Shown here piece by piece: positions 55,637-64,000 of a stretch of 64,000 nt of DNA; position 1 is the first letter of the stretch; every line of letters begins with the position of its first letter. A model generated the notes under the pieces. It was not told the DNA's origin. It worked only from the letters and a program-made list of their open reading frames with translations, and made no database searches. The stretch comes from Murinocardiopsis flavida. GTDB lineage: Bacteria > Actinomycetota > Actinomycetes > Streptosporangiales > Streptosporangiaceae. Location of the stretch: NCBI RefSeq assembly GCF_003014485.1, contig NZ_PYGA01000005.1:248001-312000 (forward strand), read 5' to 3'. The translations under genes and the position numbers were made by a program.

Positions 55637-56725
55637 CTACCGCTCCCTGCACGCGCGCAGCCGCGCCTGGCGGCGGCCCTGGCGCCAGCGCGGGAGCGCG
55701 TCCCGCGCGAGGTCCGCGGCGCCGATCATGCCCGCCTCGTTGCCGAGGGACGCCGAGACGATGCCCGCCTCCGCGCGGTGCCCCCTGCCGGTGAGGTTGC
55801 GGCGGAAAGCCGTGCGCGCCGGGCCGAGCAGCAGGTCGCCGCACTCGGAGACCCCGCCGCCGATGATGAACAGTTCCGGGTCGAAGGCAGCGGCGAGGTT
55901 CGCCAGGCCCACGCCGAGCCACGTCCCCGCGTCCTCCAGCAGCTCCACGCACGCCCGGTCGCCCTCGCGCGCCAGATCGCTCACCAGCGGCCCGGTGATC
56001 AGCGCCGGATCGCCCCCGACGGCGTTGATCAGGCCGCGCGCCACCGGGGAGTCGGCCGCGACGAGCTCCCGCGCGTCCCTGGTCACGGCGTTGCCGCTGG
56101 CGTACTGCTCCCAGCAGCCGCGGTTCCCGCACTCGCAGCGGTGGCCGCCGGGCACGATGATCTGGTGGCCGAACTCCCCCGCGAGCCCATGGCGGCCCCG
56201 GTGCAGGCGGCCGTTGATCCCGACCGCGCCGCCGATGCCCGTCCCCAGGTTCACCACCACGACGTCGTCGGAGCCGCGCCCCGCCCCGACGCACATCTCC
56301 GCCCACGCCGACGCGTTGGCGTCGTTCTCCACCACGACGGGCAGCCCCAAGCGGGCCTTCAGCGCGTCGCGCAGCGGCTCGTCGCGCCAGGCGAGGTGCG
56401 GGGCGAACAGCACCTTGGCGCGCTCCTCGTCCACGAACCCGGCCGCGCCCACCCCCACCGCGCTCACCGGGTGATCGCGCCGCAACTCCTCGACCACCCC
56501 CGCGATGGTGTCCTCCACCACCTTGGGGCTCTTGCTGCGGTCGGGCGTCTCCGTGCGCCGCCGGGCCAGCACCCGGCCCGACGGGGTGACGACACCCGCG
56601 GCGACCTTGGTCCCGCCGATGTCGATGCCGATCGTGAGGCCGCGCCGCCGGGGTCCGGCGCCCCACTGGGCGCCCCTGCCACCGGGCCCGACCTGGCTCG
56701 GAGCGGATGAACTGGAGTTATGCAT
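55637..56725 (-). CDS. ROK-family sugar kinase (glucokinase-like)
   Basis: The 362-residue kinase has the ATP loop IGIDIGGTKVAAGVV near residue 32, the acceptor motif ENDANASAWAEM and the ROK zinc motif GHRCECGNRGCWEQYAS. It resembles the actinobacterial glucokinase Glk and phosphorylates a hexose. A TAGTGT hexamer ten bases upstream and no ribosome site suggest a near-leaderless transcript. A 28-residue hydrophilic N-terminal extension precedes the fold. Confidence 0.9.
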   Translation of the reverse strand: MHNSSSSAPSQVGPGGRGAQWGAGPRRRGLTIGIDIGGTKVAAGVVTPSGRVLARRRTETPDRSKSPKVVEDTIAGVVEELRRDHPVSAVGVGAAGFVDEERAKVLFAPHLAWRDEPLRDALKARLGLPVVVENDANASAWAEMCVGAGRGSDDVVVVNLGTGIGGAVGINGRLHRGRHGLAGEFGHQIIVPGGHRCECGNRGCWEQYASGNAVTRDARELVAADSPVARGLINAVGGDPALITGPLVSDLAREGDRACVELLEDAGTWLGVGLANLAAAFDPELFIIGGGVSECGDLLLGPARTAFRRNLTGRGHRAEAGIVSASLGNEAGMIGAADLARDALPRWRQGRRQARLRACRER

Positions 56726-56734
56726 AGCGGCGCC

Positions 56735-56740
56735 ACACTA
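56735..56740 (-). promoter_or_regulatory. -10 element of the ROK kinase gene
   Basis: Read leftward this is TAGTGT, ending nine bases before the ATG at 56725, so the transcript is leaderless or nearly so. The same hexamer precedes the zinc-ribbon gene at 22094-22099. Confidence 0.4.
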
Positions 56741-56785
56741 GTCGACCCGCACCCGCCGCCCCGCCGCCGCCCCGCCGCGAGCGGG

Positions 56786-57637
56786 CTACGGCGCCACCCG
56801 CGCAACGGGGTCGGCCGCCGGATCGGGCGCCGGGTCCGGCGCGTCCGGGCGGCGCTGCGGCGGGATGTCGAGGACCAGGTCGTGGCGGCCGGCGATGAGC
56901 TCCTGGACGCGGATCTTGGCGCGGATCAGCGGCCGCCGCAGCCGCGTGTCGCGCCGCACCGCCGCCGCCAGCACGCGGGAACCCTCGGGGTAGCGCCACC
57001 GCGCCCACGGCGACCCGGGCACGGCCAGGCGCAGCGCCGCCACCACCGAGATCGCGGGGATGAACACCCCGGCCAGCCCCGTCCAGATCTTGCCCTTGAG
57101 CAGGCTGACCACGGCCCCGGCCAGGTTCACCAGGACGAGCCCCACCAGCGCCGCGCGCATGCCCGCGCCCGACACCCCGGCGTGCTGCAACTCCAGCCAG
57201 CCGAACGGGCGCATGCCGAGGAGCAGCAGCCCGGTGAGCCCGATCGCGGCGAACACCGCGTCGACCGAGGTGCGCCCCTGCTCGGTCCAGTAGACGTCCC
57301 GCAGGTGCAGGATCAGCGCGAACTCGTCCAGGACCAGGGCCGCGCCCAGGCCGAACAGTGCCGCGGCGATCGCGATGGGCACGCCCGTCCGGTCGGTGAT
57401 GAGCAGCGCGGCGACGCCGCCGAGCAGCATGAACGCCACCCCGAAGACCACGTGGTGGATGTGCAGGCCGCCCGGCGCGACATTGCCCGGCCACCAGCGC
57501 ACCCTGGCCCGGATCAGCCGCACGCTCAGCCGGATGAACAGGAACCCCGCGACGAACGCGACGAAGAAGCAGAACAGCGGCAGCCGCCCCGACCCGACGA
57601 CATAGCTGCTGAAGTTCGCGCCCAACCATGCGCCCAT
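56786..57637 (-). CDS. Multi-TM membrane protein, function unknown
   Basis: From ATG 57637 (AAGGA upstream) the 283-residue protein has about seven hydrophobic segments (about 20-215) and a Pro/Asp-rich C-terminal tail. Notable motifs are GGLHIHHVVFGV (two close His) and LVLDEFALILHLRDVYWTEQ, the latter with several acidic residues in a membrane region. I do not recognise a named family. It sits between the ROK and KamA genes on the same strand. Confidence 0.75.
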   Translation of the reverse strand: MGAWLGANFSSYVVGSGRLPLFCFFVAFVAGFLFIRLSVRLIRARVRWWPGNVAPGGLHIHHVVFGVAFMLLGGVAALLITDRTGVPIAIAAALFGLGAALVLDEFALILHLRDVYWTEQGRTSVDAVFAAIGLTGLLLLGMRPFGWLELQHAGVSGAGMRAALVGLVLVNLAGAVVSLLKGKIWTGLAGVFIPAISVVAALRLAVPGSPWARWRYPEGSRVLAAAVRRDTRLRRPLIRAKIRVQELIAGRHDLVLDIPPQRRPDAPDPAPDPAADPVARVAP

Positions 57638-57800
57638 GAGGTCCTTTCCAGCACCGCGCCGAGCCACTGCGAGGCAGCCGATTATGCCTCGTGCAGGGCG
57701 CGACCGGCGCTGATCCGGACGGGGAACCAGGGTTTTCTCCGGGTGCGCAGCGGGGCGGGCCCTACCGCACTCCCTTCCCCATTCCCGCCACCTCTCCCCT

Positions 57801-57836
57801 GCCGCCTGCTGCCGCCTGCTGCCGCCTGCTGCCGCC
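57801..57836. repeat. 10-bp tandem repeat GCCGCCTGCT after KamA gene
   Basis: Three exact copies at 57801, 57811 and 57821 and a partial fourth to 57836. It lies 20-55 bases beyond the KamA-like stop, where a terminator hairpin would be expected but is not seen. Confidence 0.85.
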
Positions 57837-57856
57837 CCTCTCGTGCCCCTCTCCTG

Positions 57857-59248
57857 CTACCCCTCGTCCGCCCCGCTCTCATAGGGGAACCGGGTGGCGC
57901 CGAGTGCCGGTTTCAGGTCGAACAGCCAGGACGCGCTCTCGTCGTACTTCGCGAAGAACGGCCGCCCCACCAGTTCGGGGTCGCGCGCCTGGATGAGGTG
58001 CAGCACGAACACCTTCTCGCCCGCGACCTCGACGACACCGTCGACGGTGACCTTGCCGGGTGTCGCCGACATCGACGGCCCCCGCACCGTGCGCGCCAGC
58101 CCCGAGACGTTGCGGTACGCGCCCTGGAAGATCTCGTAGGCCCGCGCCAGCGGCACGGCGAAGTAGTCCTGCGGGCCCGTGTCGCGCTCGACGAACATGT
58201 AGTACGGCACCATGCCGTGCCGCACATGCGTGCGCCACATGCTCTCCCACGTGCCGGGATCGTCGTTGATGGTGCGGATCAGCGGCGCCTGGGTGCGGAT
58301 GACCGCGCCGGTGCCGCGGATCCGCCGGACCGCGTCCTGCACCAGCGGCGGCGCCATCTCATTGGGGTGCGAGAAGTGCGCCATGAACGCGAGGTTCTTG
58401 CCGGCGTCAACGACCCGCTCGAACAGCCGGAGGGTGTCGTCGGCGTCGGGGTCGGTCGTGAACCGCTGCGGCCAGTACGCGAGCGACTTGGTGCCGATCC
58501 GGATGGACTCCAGCGTCTCGACGGCCAGCAGCGGTTCGATGTAGCGGGAGAGGACGCCCTCACCCATGATCATCGGGTCGCCGCCGGTGAACAGCACGCT
58601 CGTGACCTCGGGGTGGCTGTGCAGATAGGCGACCAGGTGGTCGATCTCACCCGAGGCGAACTTCAGGTCCGGTTCGCCGATGAACTGCGCCCAGCGGAAG
58701 CAGTACGTGCAGTAGGCGTGGCAGGTCTGGCCCTGCTTGGGGAAGAACAGCACCGTCTCGGCGTACTTGTGCTGCACGCCCTCCAAGGGGTCCTGCTCAG
58801 CCGCGCCGCCGAGGGTGGGCACGTTCAGCGACATCTGCCCGGCGGGGTGCGGGTTCAACCGGGCGCGGATCTCGTTCGCCGCCTGGTTGACCTCCTTCTT
58901 CGGCGCGCCGCTGCTCAGCAGGTCGGCGATGCGGGCGACGTCGGCGTGCGGCAGCATGTCCGCCTGCGGGAACGTGAGCCGGTAGATCGGGTCGTCCGGT
59001 GCGGCGGCCCAGTCGATCAGCTCGTCCACGACGTAGCCGTTGACGCGGAACGGCAGCACCGTCGCCACCGCGCGCACAGCGAGGCGCTCGGCGGCGTCGA
59101 GCCCCGCGCGGGCCGTCAGTTCGTCGAGGTGCTTGGCGGTGTAGGCGCGGAACCGGCGGCCCGAGGCCGCGTTCGCAGCAGCGGGGTTGGCAAGGGACGG
59201 ACCGGATGACGGCGCGGAGGACGGCTCCGCGTCATGTGTCACGCTCAC
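57857..59248 (-). CDS. KamA-family radical SAM aminomutase (lysine 2,3-aminomutase-like)
   Basis: The 463-residue protein has the radical SAM cluster motif CHAYCTYC (C-x3-C-x2-C) near residue 170 and the KamA context GGDPMIMGEGVLSRYIEPL. The PLP lysine appears in MSATPGKVTVDG, the position of the KamA PLP site. It would interconvert alpha- and beta-amino acids. The start is GTG 59248, behind AGGAG; the second GTG (59242) is possible. No AblB acetyltransferase gene is adjacent. Confidence 0.86.
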   Translation of the reverse strand: MSVTHDAEPSSAPSSGPSLANPAAANAASGRRFRAYTAKHLDELTARAGLDAAERLAVRAVATVLPFRVNGYVVDELIDWAAAPDDPIYRLTFPQADMLPHADVARIADLLSSGAPKKEVNQAANEIRARLNPHPAGQMSLNVPTLGGAAEQDPLEGVQHKYAETVLFFPKQGQTCHAYCTYCFRWAQFIGEPDLKFASGEIDHLVAYLHSHPEVTSVLFTGGDPMIMGEGVLSRYIEPLLAVETLESIRIGTKSLAYWPQRFTTDPDADDTLRLFERVVDAGKNLAFMAHFSHPNEMAPPLVQDAVRRIRGTGAVIRTQAPLIRTINDDPGTWESMWRTHVRHGMVPYYMFVERDTGPQDYFAVPLARAYEIFQGAYRNVSGLARTVRGPSMSATPGKVTVDGVVEVAGEKVFVLHLIQARDPELVGRPFFAKYDESASWLFDLKPALGATRFPYESGADEG

Positions 59249-59460
59249 GCGTCTCCTTTCGACTTTCTCGATCGAGCCATGGGCAGCACCGATACCGAAC
59301 GGTCGGCTGGTGGGACATCGTCGTCCCGGCGTGTTCACGCCCCCCGGCGCCGCCCATAACGTGAACAATGCGGTGAGAACCTGCACCCGGTGCGTCATTG
59401 CGGACCGAGCCAAGAATCGGACGTACCCGAAGTGGCGAGACTCCTACCCACTTTTCCAAA

Positions 59461-59481
59461 ATTGCAGCCCTGACCTGCAAT
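59461..59481. promoter_or_regulatory. ATTGCAG-N7-CTGCAAT dyad upstream of plsX
   Basis: ATTGCAG (59461-59467) and CTGCAAT (59475-59481) are perfect 7-bp arms with a 7-base spacer, just upstream of a TAGTAT -10-like box. It resembles a dimeric repressor site, possibly for fatty-acid control of plsX. Confidence 0.45.
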
Positions 59482-59500
59482 GTGTTCGTAGTATCCGAAA

Positions 59501-59527
59501 AGCCCGGTTAGCCGAAAGGCCGGGTTT
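59501..59527 (+). promoter_or_regulatory. Hairpin with GNRA loop in the plsX leader
   Basis: GCC-GAAA-GGC forms a short stem with a GAAA tetraloop, enclosed by CCCG (59503-59506) and CGGG (59521-59524) with a GTTA bulge. TTT follows. It could be a structured leader or a weak terminator. Confidence 0.35.
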
Positions 59528-59580
59528 CCACTACCCAGGGTCACCTGGCTGTCCCGTCCGCTACCCGACACCCGCCGTCC

Positions 59581-59610
59581 ACCCTGAGCCCGAACACCCT
59601 GAGCCCGAAC
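59581..59610. repeat. 15-bp direct repeat before plsX
   Basis: ACCCTGAGCCCGAAC occurs at 59581-59595 and 59596-59610 in exact tandem, ending four bases before the ribosome-binding site of plsX. Confidence 0.85.
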
Positions 59611-59626
59611 ACCGAGGAGCCCCATT

Positions 59627-60700
59627 TTGAGCACCCCACCTCGCGGCGGGCCACGCCCGCCGGTGGTCGCGGTCGACGCGATGGGGGGCGACAACGCGCC
59701 AGGGGAAGTGGTGAAGGGCGCCGTCCGCGCCGTCCGCGAGCACGGCGTCCGCCTGGTCCTCGTCGGCCGCCGCGCGGAGATCACCGAGCTGCTGCGCGCC
59801 GAAGGCGCCACCGACATCCCCGTCGTCAACGCCGACGAGGTGCTCGCCATGCACGAGGGCGCCCTGGCGAGCTGGCGGCGGCCGCGGTCCAGCGTCGCCG
59901 TCGCGTGCAAGCTGATCCGCAACGGCGACGCCGCCGCCCTGGTGTCGGCCGGCACCACCGGCGGGGTGGTCGCCACCTCCACCGTCCGGCTCCGCACCCA
60001 GCCGGGCGTGCTGCGGCCGGCGCTCACGGTCGCCCTGCCGACGCGGCCGAACCCGACGATCCTGTTGGACGCCGGGGCGAACGCCGACGCGAAACCGGAG
60101 ATGCTCGTGCAGTTCGCGCACCTCGGCGCCGCCTACGCGCACACGGCGCACGGCATCTCCGAGCCGCGCGTGGGGATCCTGACCATCGGCGCGGAACCCG
60201 GCAAGGGCAACCGGCTGGCCCGACGCACCACCGAGATGCTCGCCGCCATCGCCGAGGGTCCGCCCAAACTCAACTTCCGCGGCAACATCGAAGGCCACGA
60301 CCTGCTCGCCGGGCACGTCGACGTCGTGGTCACCGACGGCTTCACCGGCAACGTCGCCCTGAAGACCGTGGAGGGCACGGTCCGCTTCGTCCTCGACGAG
60401 GTCCGCGGCGCCCTCAGCTCCGGGCCCATGGCGAAGGCCGGGGCGTTCCTGCAACGGCGGTCGCTGCGCGAACTCGGCGAGCGGGTCGACAGCGAGACCT
60501 ACGGCGGCGCCGTGCTCCTCGGCCTGAACAACACCGTGGTCATCGCCCACGGCTCCAGCCGCGCCCAGGGGGTCGCCGGGGCCTGCGTCCTCGCCGAACG
60601 GCTCGTCGAGGGCCGCATCGCCGACCAGGTCCGGCGCCGCGTCACCGCGGGCGGGCGGGCCACCGGCTGGCTGCACCGCCTCAGCCAGAGCGAGGAGTAA
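59627..60700 (+). CDS. plsX: Phosphate acyltransferase PlsX
   Basis: The 357-residue protein starts at TTG 59627, seven bases after GAGGAG. It shows the PlsX motifs VVAVDAMGGDNAPGEVVKGA, LIRNGDAAALVSAGTTGGVV, NPTILLDAGANADAKPEML and VVTDGFTGNVALKTVEGT. It makes acyl-phosphate from acyl-ACP for phospholipid synthesis. No acpP, rpmF or fab gene follows in the window. Confidence 0.95.
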   Translation: MSTPPRGGPRPPVVAVDAMGGDNAPGEVVKGAVRAVREHGVRLVLVGRRAEITELLRAEGATDIPVVNADEVLAMHEGALASWRRPRSSVAVACKLIRNGDAAALVSAGTTGGVVATSTVRLRTQPGVLRPALTVALPTRPNPTILLDAGANADAKPEMLVQFAHLGAAYAHTAHGISEPRVGILTIGAEPGKGNRLARRTTEMLAAIAEGPPKLNFRGNIEGHDLLAGHVDVVVTDGFTGNVALKTVEGTVRFVLDEVRGALSSGPMAKAGAFLQRRSLRELGERVDSETYGGAVLLGLNNTVVIAHGSSRAQGVAGACVLAERLVEGRIADQVRRRVTAGGRATGWLHRLSQSEE

Positions 60701-60754
60701 CCGGCCCGGTCACTCCCTCTCCCCGCACCGCCCCCCACCCCCGAGGAGCCGCCG

Positions 60755-62087
60755 ATGCCCCCGTCCACCGGCCCCGGCCGTGCCCCGGCCCGACGCCGCG
60801 TCGTCGCCCTGGTCCTCGTCGCCGCCGCTGTCGCCGCAACGGGGGCCGTGGGGATCGCCGCGGGGCGGTCGGCGACACCGTCGCCGCTCGACCGCACCCC
60901 CGCCGAAACAGCGGCCGTCGCCCTCCCCCGGCTGGAGTTCCTGCACGGTGCCCTGCGCGCGGGCGCAGGCGACGACATGCAGGCCCTCTTTCCCGAGGGG
61001 TACTTCTTCACGCACGCGTTGTACGGGCTGAGCTGGACCGACGTCGCCGTGCTCGATCCGGCGCACCGCGACCGGGCGCTGCGCGAGGCCCGCTGGTCGC
61101 TGCGGCGGCTGGAGTCTCCGGCCGGACGCGCGCCGTTCCCCGCGGACGCCCGGCCCGCCCACGGCGTGTTCCACGCCGGGTGGACGGCGTGGCTGCGCGG
61201 GCGGATCGTCTCCGCCGCGGGCGGGCCCGCCGCCGCACCGCGCGAGGCCGCCCGGCTCGACGAGGACGCCAAGGCGCTGCGCGCGGCCTTCGACGCCGCG
61301 CTCGACGCCGGACCGCGGGACGGCACCCCGTTCCTCGCCGCCTACCCCGGGCGGTCCTGGCCGGTCGACAGCGTGGTCGCCGTCGCCGCGCTGCGCCAGC
61401 ACGACCGGATCACCGGCTCCGGCGCCTCCGCGGACACCATCGCGCGGTGGACCGGCGCCGCGCGCGACCGGCTCGACCCCGGCACCGGCCTGCTCCCGCA
61501 CAGTTCCGACCCCGGCACCGGGCACCCGACCGAAGGCGCGCGGGGCAGTTCGCAGGCCCTGCTGCTGCGCTTCCTCGCCGAGATCGACCCCGAGTGGGCG
61601 GCCCGCGACTACCGGACGTTCCGCGCGGAGTTCGCCTCGGAGATCGGCATGCTGCCCGCCGTCCGCGAGTTCCCGCGCGGCGACGACTCCCCCGGCGACG
61701 TCGACTCCGGCCCCCTCGTCTTCGGACTGTCCGCGTCGGCCAGCACCGTCGCCATCGGCGACGCCGTCGTCTTCGGCGACGCCCCGGCCGCGGCGGCCCT
61801 CACCGGCTTCGCCGAGGCGCTGGGCGCCGGGGCGGGCCTCGGCACCACCCACCGCTACCTCGGCGGGGCCGTCCCCATTGGCCGATTGCGCTTGCGCACG
61901 GTCGCTCACCGCGGGGGCCGACCACGGCGCACCGGACCCGCCCGGCGGCGCCCCCGGCGCCCCCGGCGCCCCCGGCACGCCGCCCTGGTGGTGGCGCGTC
62001 CCCTGGTCGCTGCTCGGCGCCGGGGCGCTCGCGCTGCTGTGGTGGCCGGCGGTGCGCGCCCTGCGCGCCGCCCGTACAGCGCGGTGA
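60755..62087 (+). pseudogene. Membrane-anchored protein gene with a frameshift near 61881
   Basis: From ATG 60755 the frame encodes a signal-anchor (VVALVLVAAAVAATGAVGIA) and a globular domain with ALPRLEFLHGALRAGAGDDM and TGLLPHSSDPGTGHPTEGA. Near 61881 the frame loses coding character; deleting one C in GGCCGA restores IGDCACARSLTAGADHGAP in the frame that ends at 62087, which has a GAPGAP linker and a C-terminal transmembrane helix (WSLLGAGALALLWWPAVRAL). The uncorrected frame has no stop until inside argS. It is a sequencing error or a real frameshift. Family unknown. Confidence 0.75.
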
Positions 62088-62130
62088 ACCGGTCTCCCCA
62101 GCTCAACGCATTCAGGTGGGCAGGTGTCGG

Positions 62131-62136
62131 TAGGCT
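62131..62136 (+). promoter_or_regulatory. -10 element of leaderless argS
   Basis: TAGGCT at 62131-62136 lies six bases before the argS ATG at 62143, and no ribosome-binding site is present, so the gene is probably transcribed leaderless. Confidence 0.5.
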
Positions 62137-62142
62137 TGCCGC

Positions 62143-63873
62143 ATGGCCGACCCGCAAGATGTTCTCGCGCGACGGGTCCAGACCGCGCTCGGCGCCGCCT
62201 TCGGCGCCGAGTACGCCGGAACCGACCCCGTCATCCGCCCGTCCCAGTTCGCCGACTACCAGGCGAACGCCGCCCTGGCGCTGGCGAAGAGGCTCGGCCG
62301 AAAGCCGCGCGACGTCGCCGCCGACATCGTGGCGCACCTGGACGCGGGCGACGTCGTGCGCGACATCGAGATCAGCGGGCCCGGCTTCATCAACCTCACC
62401 CTGCGGGCCGACTGGATCGCCGACCGCGCCCAAGAACTCCTGGCCGACCCCCGCGCCGGTGTGCCCGTGCAGCAGCGCCAGAACATCCCGATCGACTACT
62501 CCGCGCCCAACGTCGCCAAGGAGATGCACGTCGGGCACCTGCGCACCACGGTGGTCGGCGACGCGCTCGCACGCACCCTGGAGTTCCTCGGGCACAACGT
62601 CATCCGGCAGAACCACCTCGGCGACTGGGGCACGCCGTTCGGCATGCTCATCGAGCACCTGCTGGAGGTCGGCGAGGGCTCCGCGGAGGCCGACCTCGTC
62701 AAGACCGACCCCAACCGCTTCTACCAGGCGGCGCGCGCCAAGTTCGACGGCTCCGAGGAGTTCGCCGCGCGGGCGCGGGCGCGCGTGGTCGCGCTGCAAT
62801 CGGGCGACCCCGCGACCCTGCGGCTGTGGCGCGAGCTCATCGAGCTGTCCAAGGCGTACTTCAACCGCATCTACGCCAAGCTCGACGTCACCCTCACCGA
62901 CGCCGACCTCGCCGGCGAGAGCATGTACAACGACGCCCTCGCCGGCATCTGCGACGAACTGGAGGAGAAGGGCATCGCTGTCGTCAGCGAGGGCGCGCTG
63001 TGCGTCTTCCTGCCCGGCTTCACCGGCCGCGAGGGCAAGCCGGTCCCGCTGATCGTGCGCAAGAGCGACGGCGGCTACGGCTACGGCACCACCGACGTCG
63101 CGACCCTCAAGTACCGCTCCGAGGTCCTCAAGGCCGACCGCGCGGTCTACGTCATCGGCGCCCCGCAGGCCATGCACCTGAAGATGGCGTGGGGCACCGC
63201 CAAGGCCGCCGGTTGGGCCGACGGCACCGAGCCGGTCCACGTCCAGATCGGCAACGTGCTCGGCACCGACGGCAAGATCCTGCGGACCCGCAGCGGCGCG
63301 CCCATCCGGCTCATGGCGCTGCTCGACGAAGCCATCGAGCGCGCGGCGAAGGTCGTCGGCGAGGCCCGCCCCGACCTCGACCCCGACACCAGGGCGCGGA
63401 TCGCCCAGCAGGTCGGCATCGGCGCGGTCAAGTACGCCGACCTGTCGGTGGCGCACGACACCGAGTACGTGTTCGACTTCGACCGGATGCTCGCCCTCCA
63501 CGGCAACACCGGCCCCTACCTCCAGTACGCCGCGGCCCGGATCCGCTCCATCTTCCGCAAGGGCGGCCTCGAACCCGAGCAGGCCACCGGCCCGATCGAG
63601 CTGGGCGAGGACGCCGAGCGCGCGCTGGCGCTGACCCTCCTCGGCTTCGGCCCCGTCGTCGCCCACGTGGGCGACACCCTTGAGCCGCACCGGCTGAGCG
63701 GCTACCTGTTCGAGCTGGCGCAGGCGTTCACCACGTTCTACGAGCGCTGCCCCGTCCTCAAAGCCGACGACGACTCCGTGCGGGCGTCGCGGCTGGCGCT
63801 GACGGCGGCCACCCTGCGCGTCCTCGTCCAAGGGCTCGACCTGCTCGGTGTGCAGGCGCCCGAGCAGATGTAG
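62143..63873 (+). CDS. argS: Arginyl-tRNA synthetase
   Basis: The 576-residue class I synthetase has the HIGH-type motif NVAKEMHVGHLRTTVVGDAL near residue 123-142 and the C-terminal DALR domain (YLQYAAARIRSIFRKGG). The KMSKS loop is replaced by GTDGKILRTRSG, as is normal for bacterial ArgRS. The N-terminal domain (about 1-100) binds the tRNA D-loop. It charges tRNA-Arg. Only 127 bases follow, with no further gene seen; lysA, which often follows, is not reached. Confidence 0.96.
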   Translation: MADPQDVLARRVQTALGAAFGAEYAGTDPVIRPSQFADYQANAALALAKRLGRKPRDVAADIVAHLDAGDVVRDIEISGPGFINLTLRADWIADRAQELLADPRAGVPVQQRQNIPIDYSAPNVAKEMHVGHLRTTVVGDALARTLEFLGHNVIRQNHLGDWGTPFGMLIEHLLEVGEGSAEADLVKTDPNRFYQAARAKFDGSEEFAARARARVVALQSGDPATLRLWRELIELSKAYFNRIYAKLDVTLTDADLAGESMYNDALAGICDELEEKGIAVVSEGALCVFLPGFTGREGKPVPLIVRKSDGGYGYGTTDVATLKYRSEVLKADRAVYVIGAPQAMHLKMAWGTAKAAGWADGTEPVHVQIGNVLGTDGKILRTRSGAPIRLMALLDEAIERAAKVVGEARPDLDPDTRARIAQQVGIGAVKYADLSVAHDTEYVFDFDRMLALHGNTGPYLQYAAARIRSIFRKGGLEPEQATGPIELGEDAERALALTLLGFGPVVAHVGDTLEPHRLSGYLFELAQAFTTFYERCPVLKADDDSVRASRLALTAATLRVLVQGLDLLGVQAPEQM

Positions 63874-64000
63874 CGCCCCGGCGCCGCCGTCGACCGGCTA
63901 CTGCCGACTGCTCCTGTCGGTCGGTTACCGTCGACCGCTGCTGTTAGGGCTGCTGCTCCGGTCGGGTCCCGACGGGCGCGTGGGGTCAGGGGTCGGGTCC

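Larger units (their letters stand above)
59249..59626. other. Divergent leader region between KamA and plsX
   Basis: This 378-base region has no convincing gene. It holds the dyad at 59461, the hairpin at 59501 and the 15-bp repeat before plsX. A TAGTAT at 59489-59494 could be the plsX -10 box, but the -35 spacing is poor. Confidence 0.5.

Noticed and set aside
61878-62087. Separate small membrane protein gene
   Set aside because: It has no ribosome site and fits as the shifted C-terminus of the gene starting at 60755.
62143-63873. Missing KMSKS motif in ArgS as a defect
   Set aside because: Bacterial arginyl-tRNA synthetases commonly lack KMSKS; the substitute loop is normal.
63874-64000. 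Possible start of the next gene after argS
   Set aside because: No start codon with a ribosome site or coding pattern is visible in the last 127 bases.

Overview
The window is a very GC-rich chromosomal segment from a Gram-positive actinomycete. WhiB, GAF-ANTAR and MEDS/RsbW-type regulators, LPXTG sorting, Tat/lipoprotein exporters, GTG/TTG starts and leaderless promoters all point to Actinobacteria. A complete ectoine/hydroxyectoine system beside an OsaABC-like osmosensory system suggests a salt-tolerant genus near Nocardiopsis or Streptomonospora (inference from gene content, not a search). I saw no tRNA, rRNA, CRISPR array, prophage or insertion sequence.

Layout. 0-5.4 kb: end of a two-component system, a RelB/RelE-type toxin-antitoxin pair behind a 36-bp dyad operator, an SRPBCC protein, two tandem GPP34 (GOLPH3-like) proteins and a CPBP membrane protein that lacks its histidines. 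5.6-12.7 kb: ectoine uptake (ehuBCDA) and synthesis (ectABCD), all leftward. 13.2-15.1 kb: a WhiB1-like regulator, a membrane protein and a CopC-like protein, ended by a 23-bp perfect terminator stem. 15.2-31.5 kb: a dense signalling region with a PP2C phosphatase, GT4 glycosyltransferase, MEDS-RsbW kinase, STAS antagonist, GAF-ANTAR, PAS-GAF protein, a 59-aa DnaJ-type zinc-ribbon protein, an LPXTG surface protein, the OsaA/OsaB-like hybrid kinase (with tandem 92-residue HAMP units) and response regulator, and a divergent OsaC-like HATPase-GAF-GAF-PP2C protein.

31.5-35.6 kb: an ABC exporter with its own two-component system. 35.7-36.9 kb: an iron-siderophore binding lipoprotein behind an IdeR-like box. 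36.9-46.2 kb: polyamine uptake (PotABCD) with PuuB/PuuC-like catabolic enzymes, a divergent class III aminotransferase and an AsnC/Lrp regulator. 46.3-50.3 kb: a CMD-family protein and an acyl-CoA ligase/enoyl-CoA hydratase/SDR set. 50.5-55.5 kb: an inositol-type sugar ABC operon with a clear promoter and a GntR-like operator. 55.6-64 kb: ROK kinase, a multi-TM protein, a KamA-like radical SAM enzyme, plsX, a frameshifted membrane protein gene and argS.

The main theme is osmotic and envelope stress: solute import and synthesis sit next to at least seven partner-switching or sensory proteins with no sigma factor in the window, so the kinases and antagonists must act on sigma factors encoded elsewhere. 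A second theme is short tandem repeats (10-16 bp units) at gene ends, in leaders and in frame in several regulators. Gene ends are commonly marked by perfect GC-rich hairpins without U tracts.
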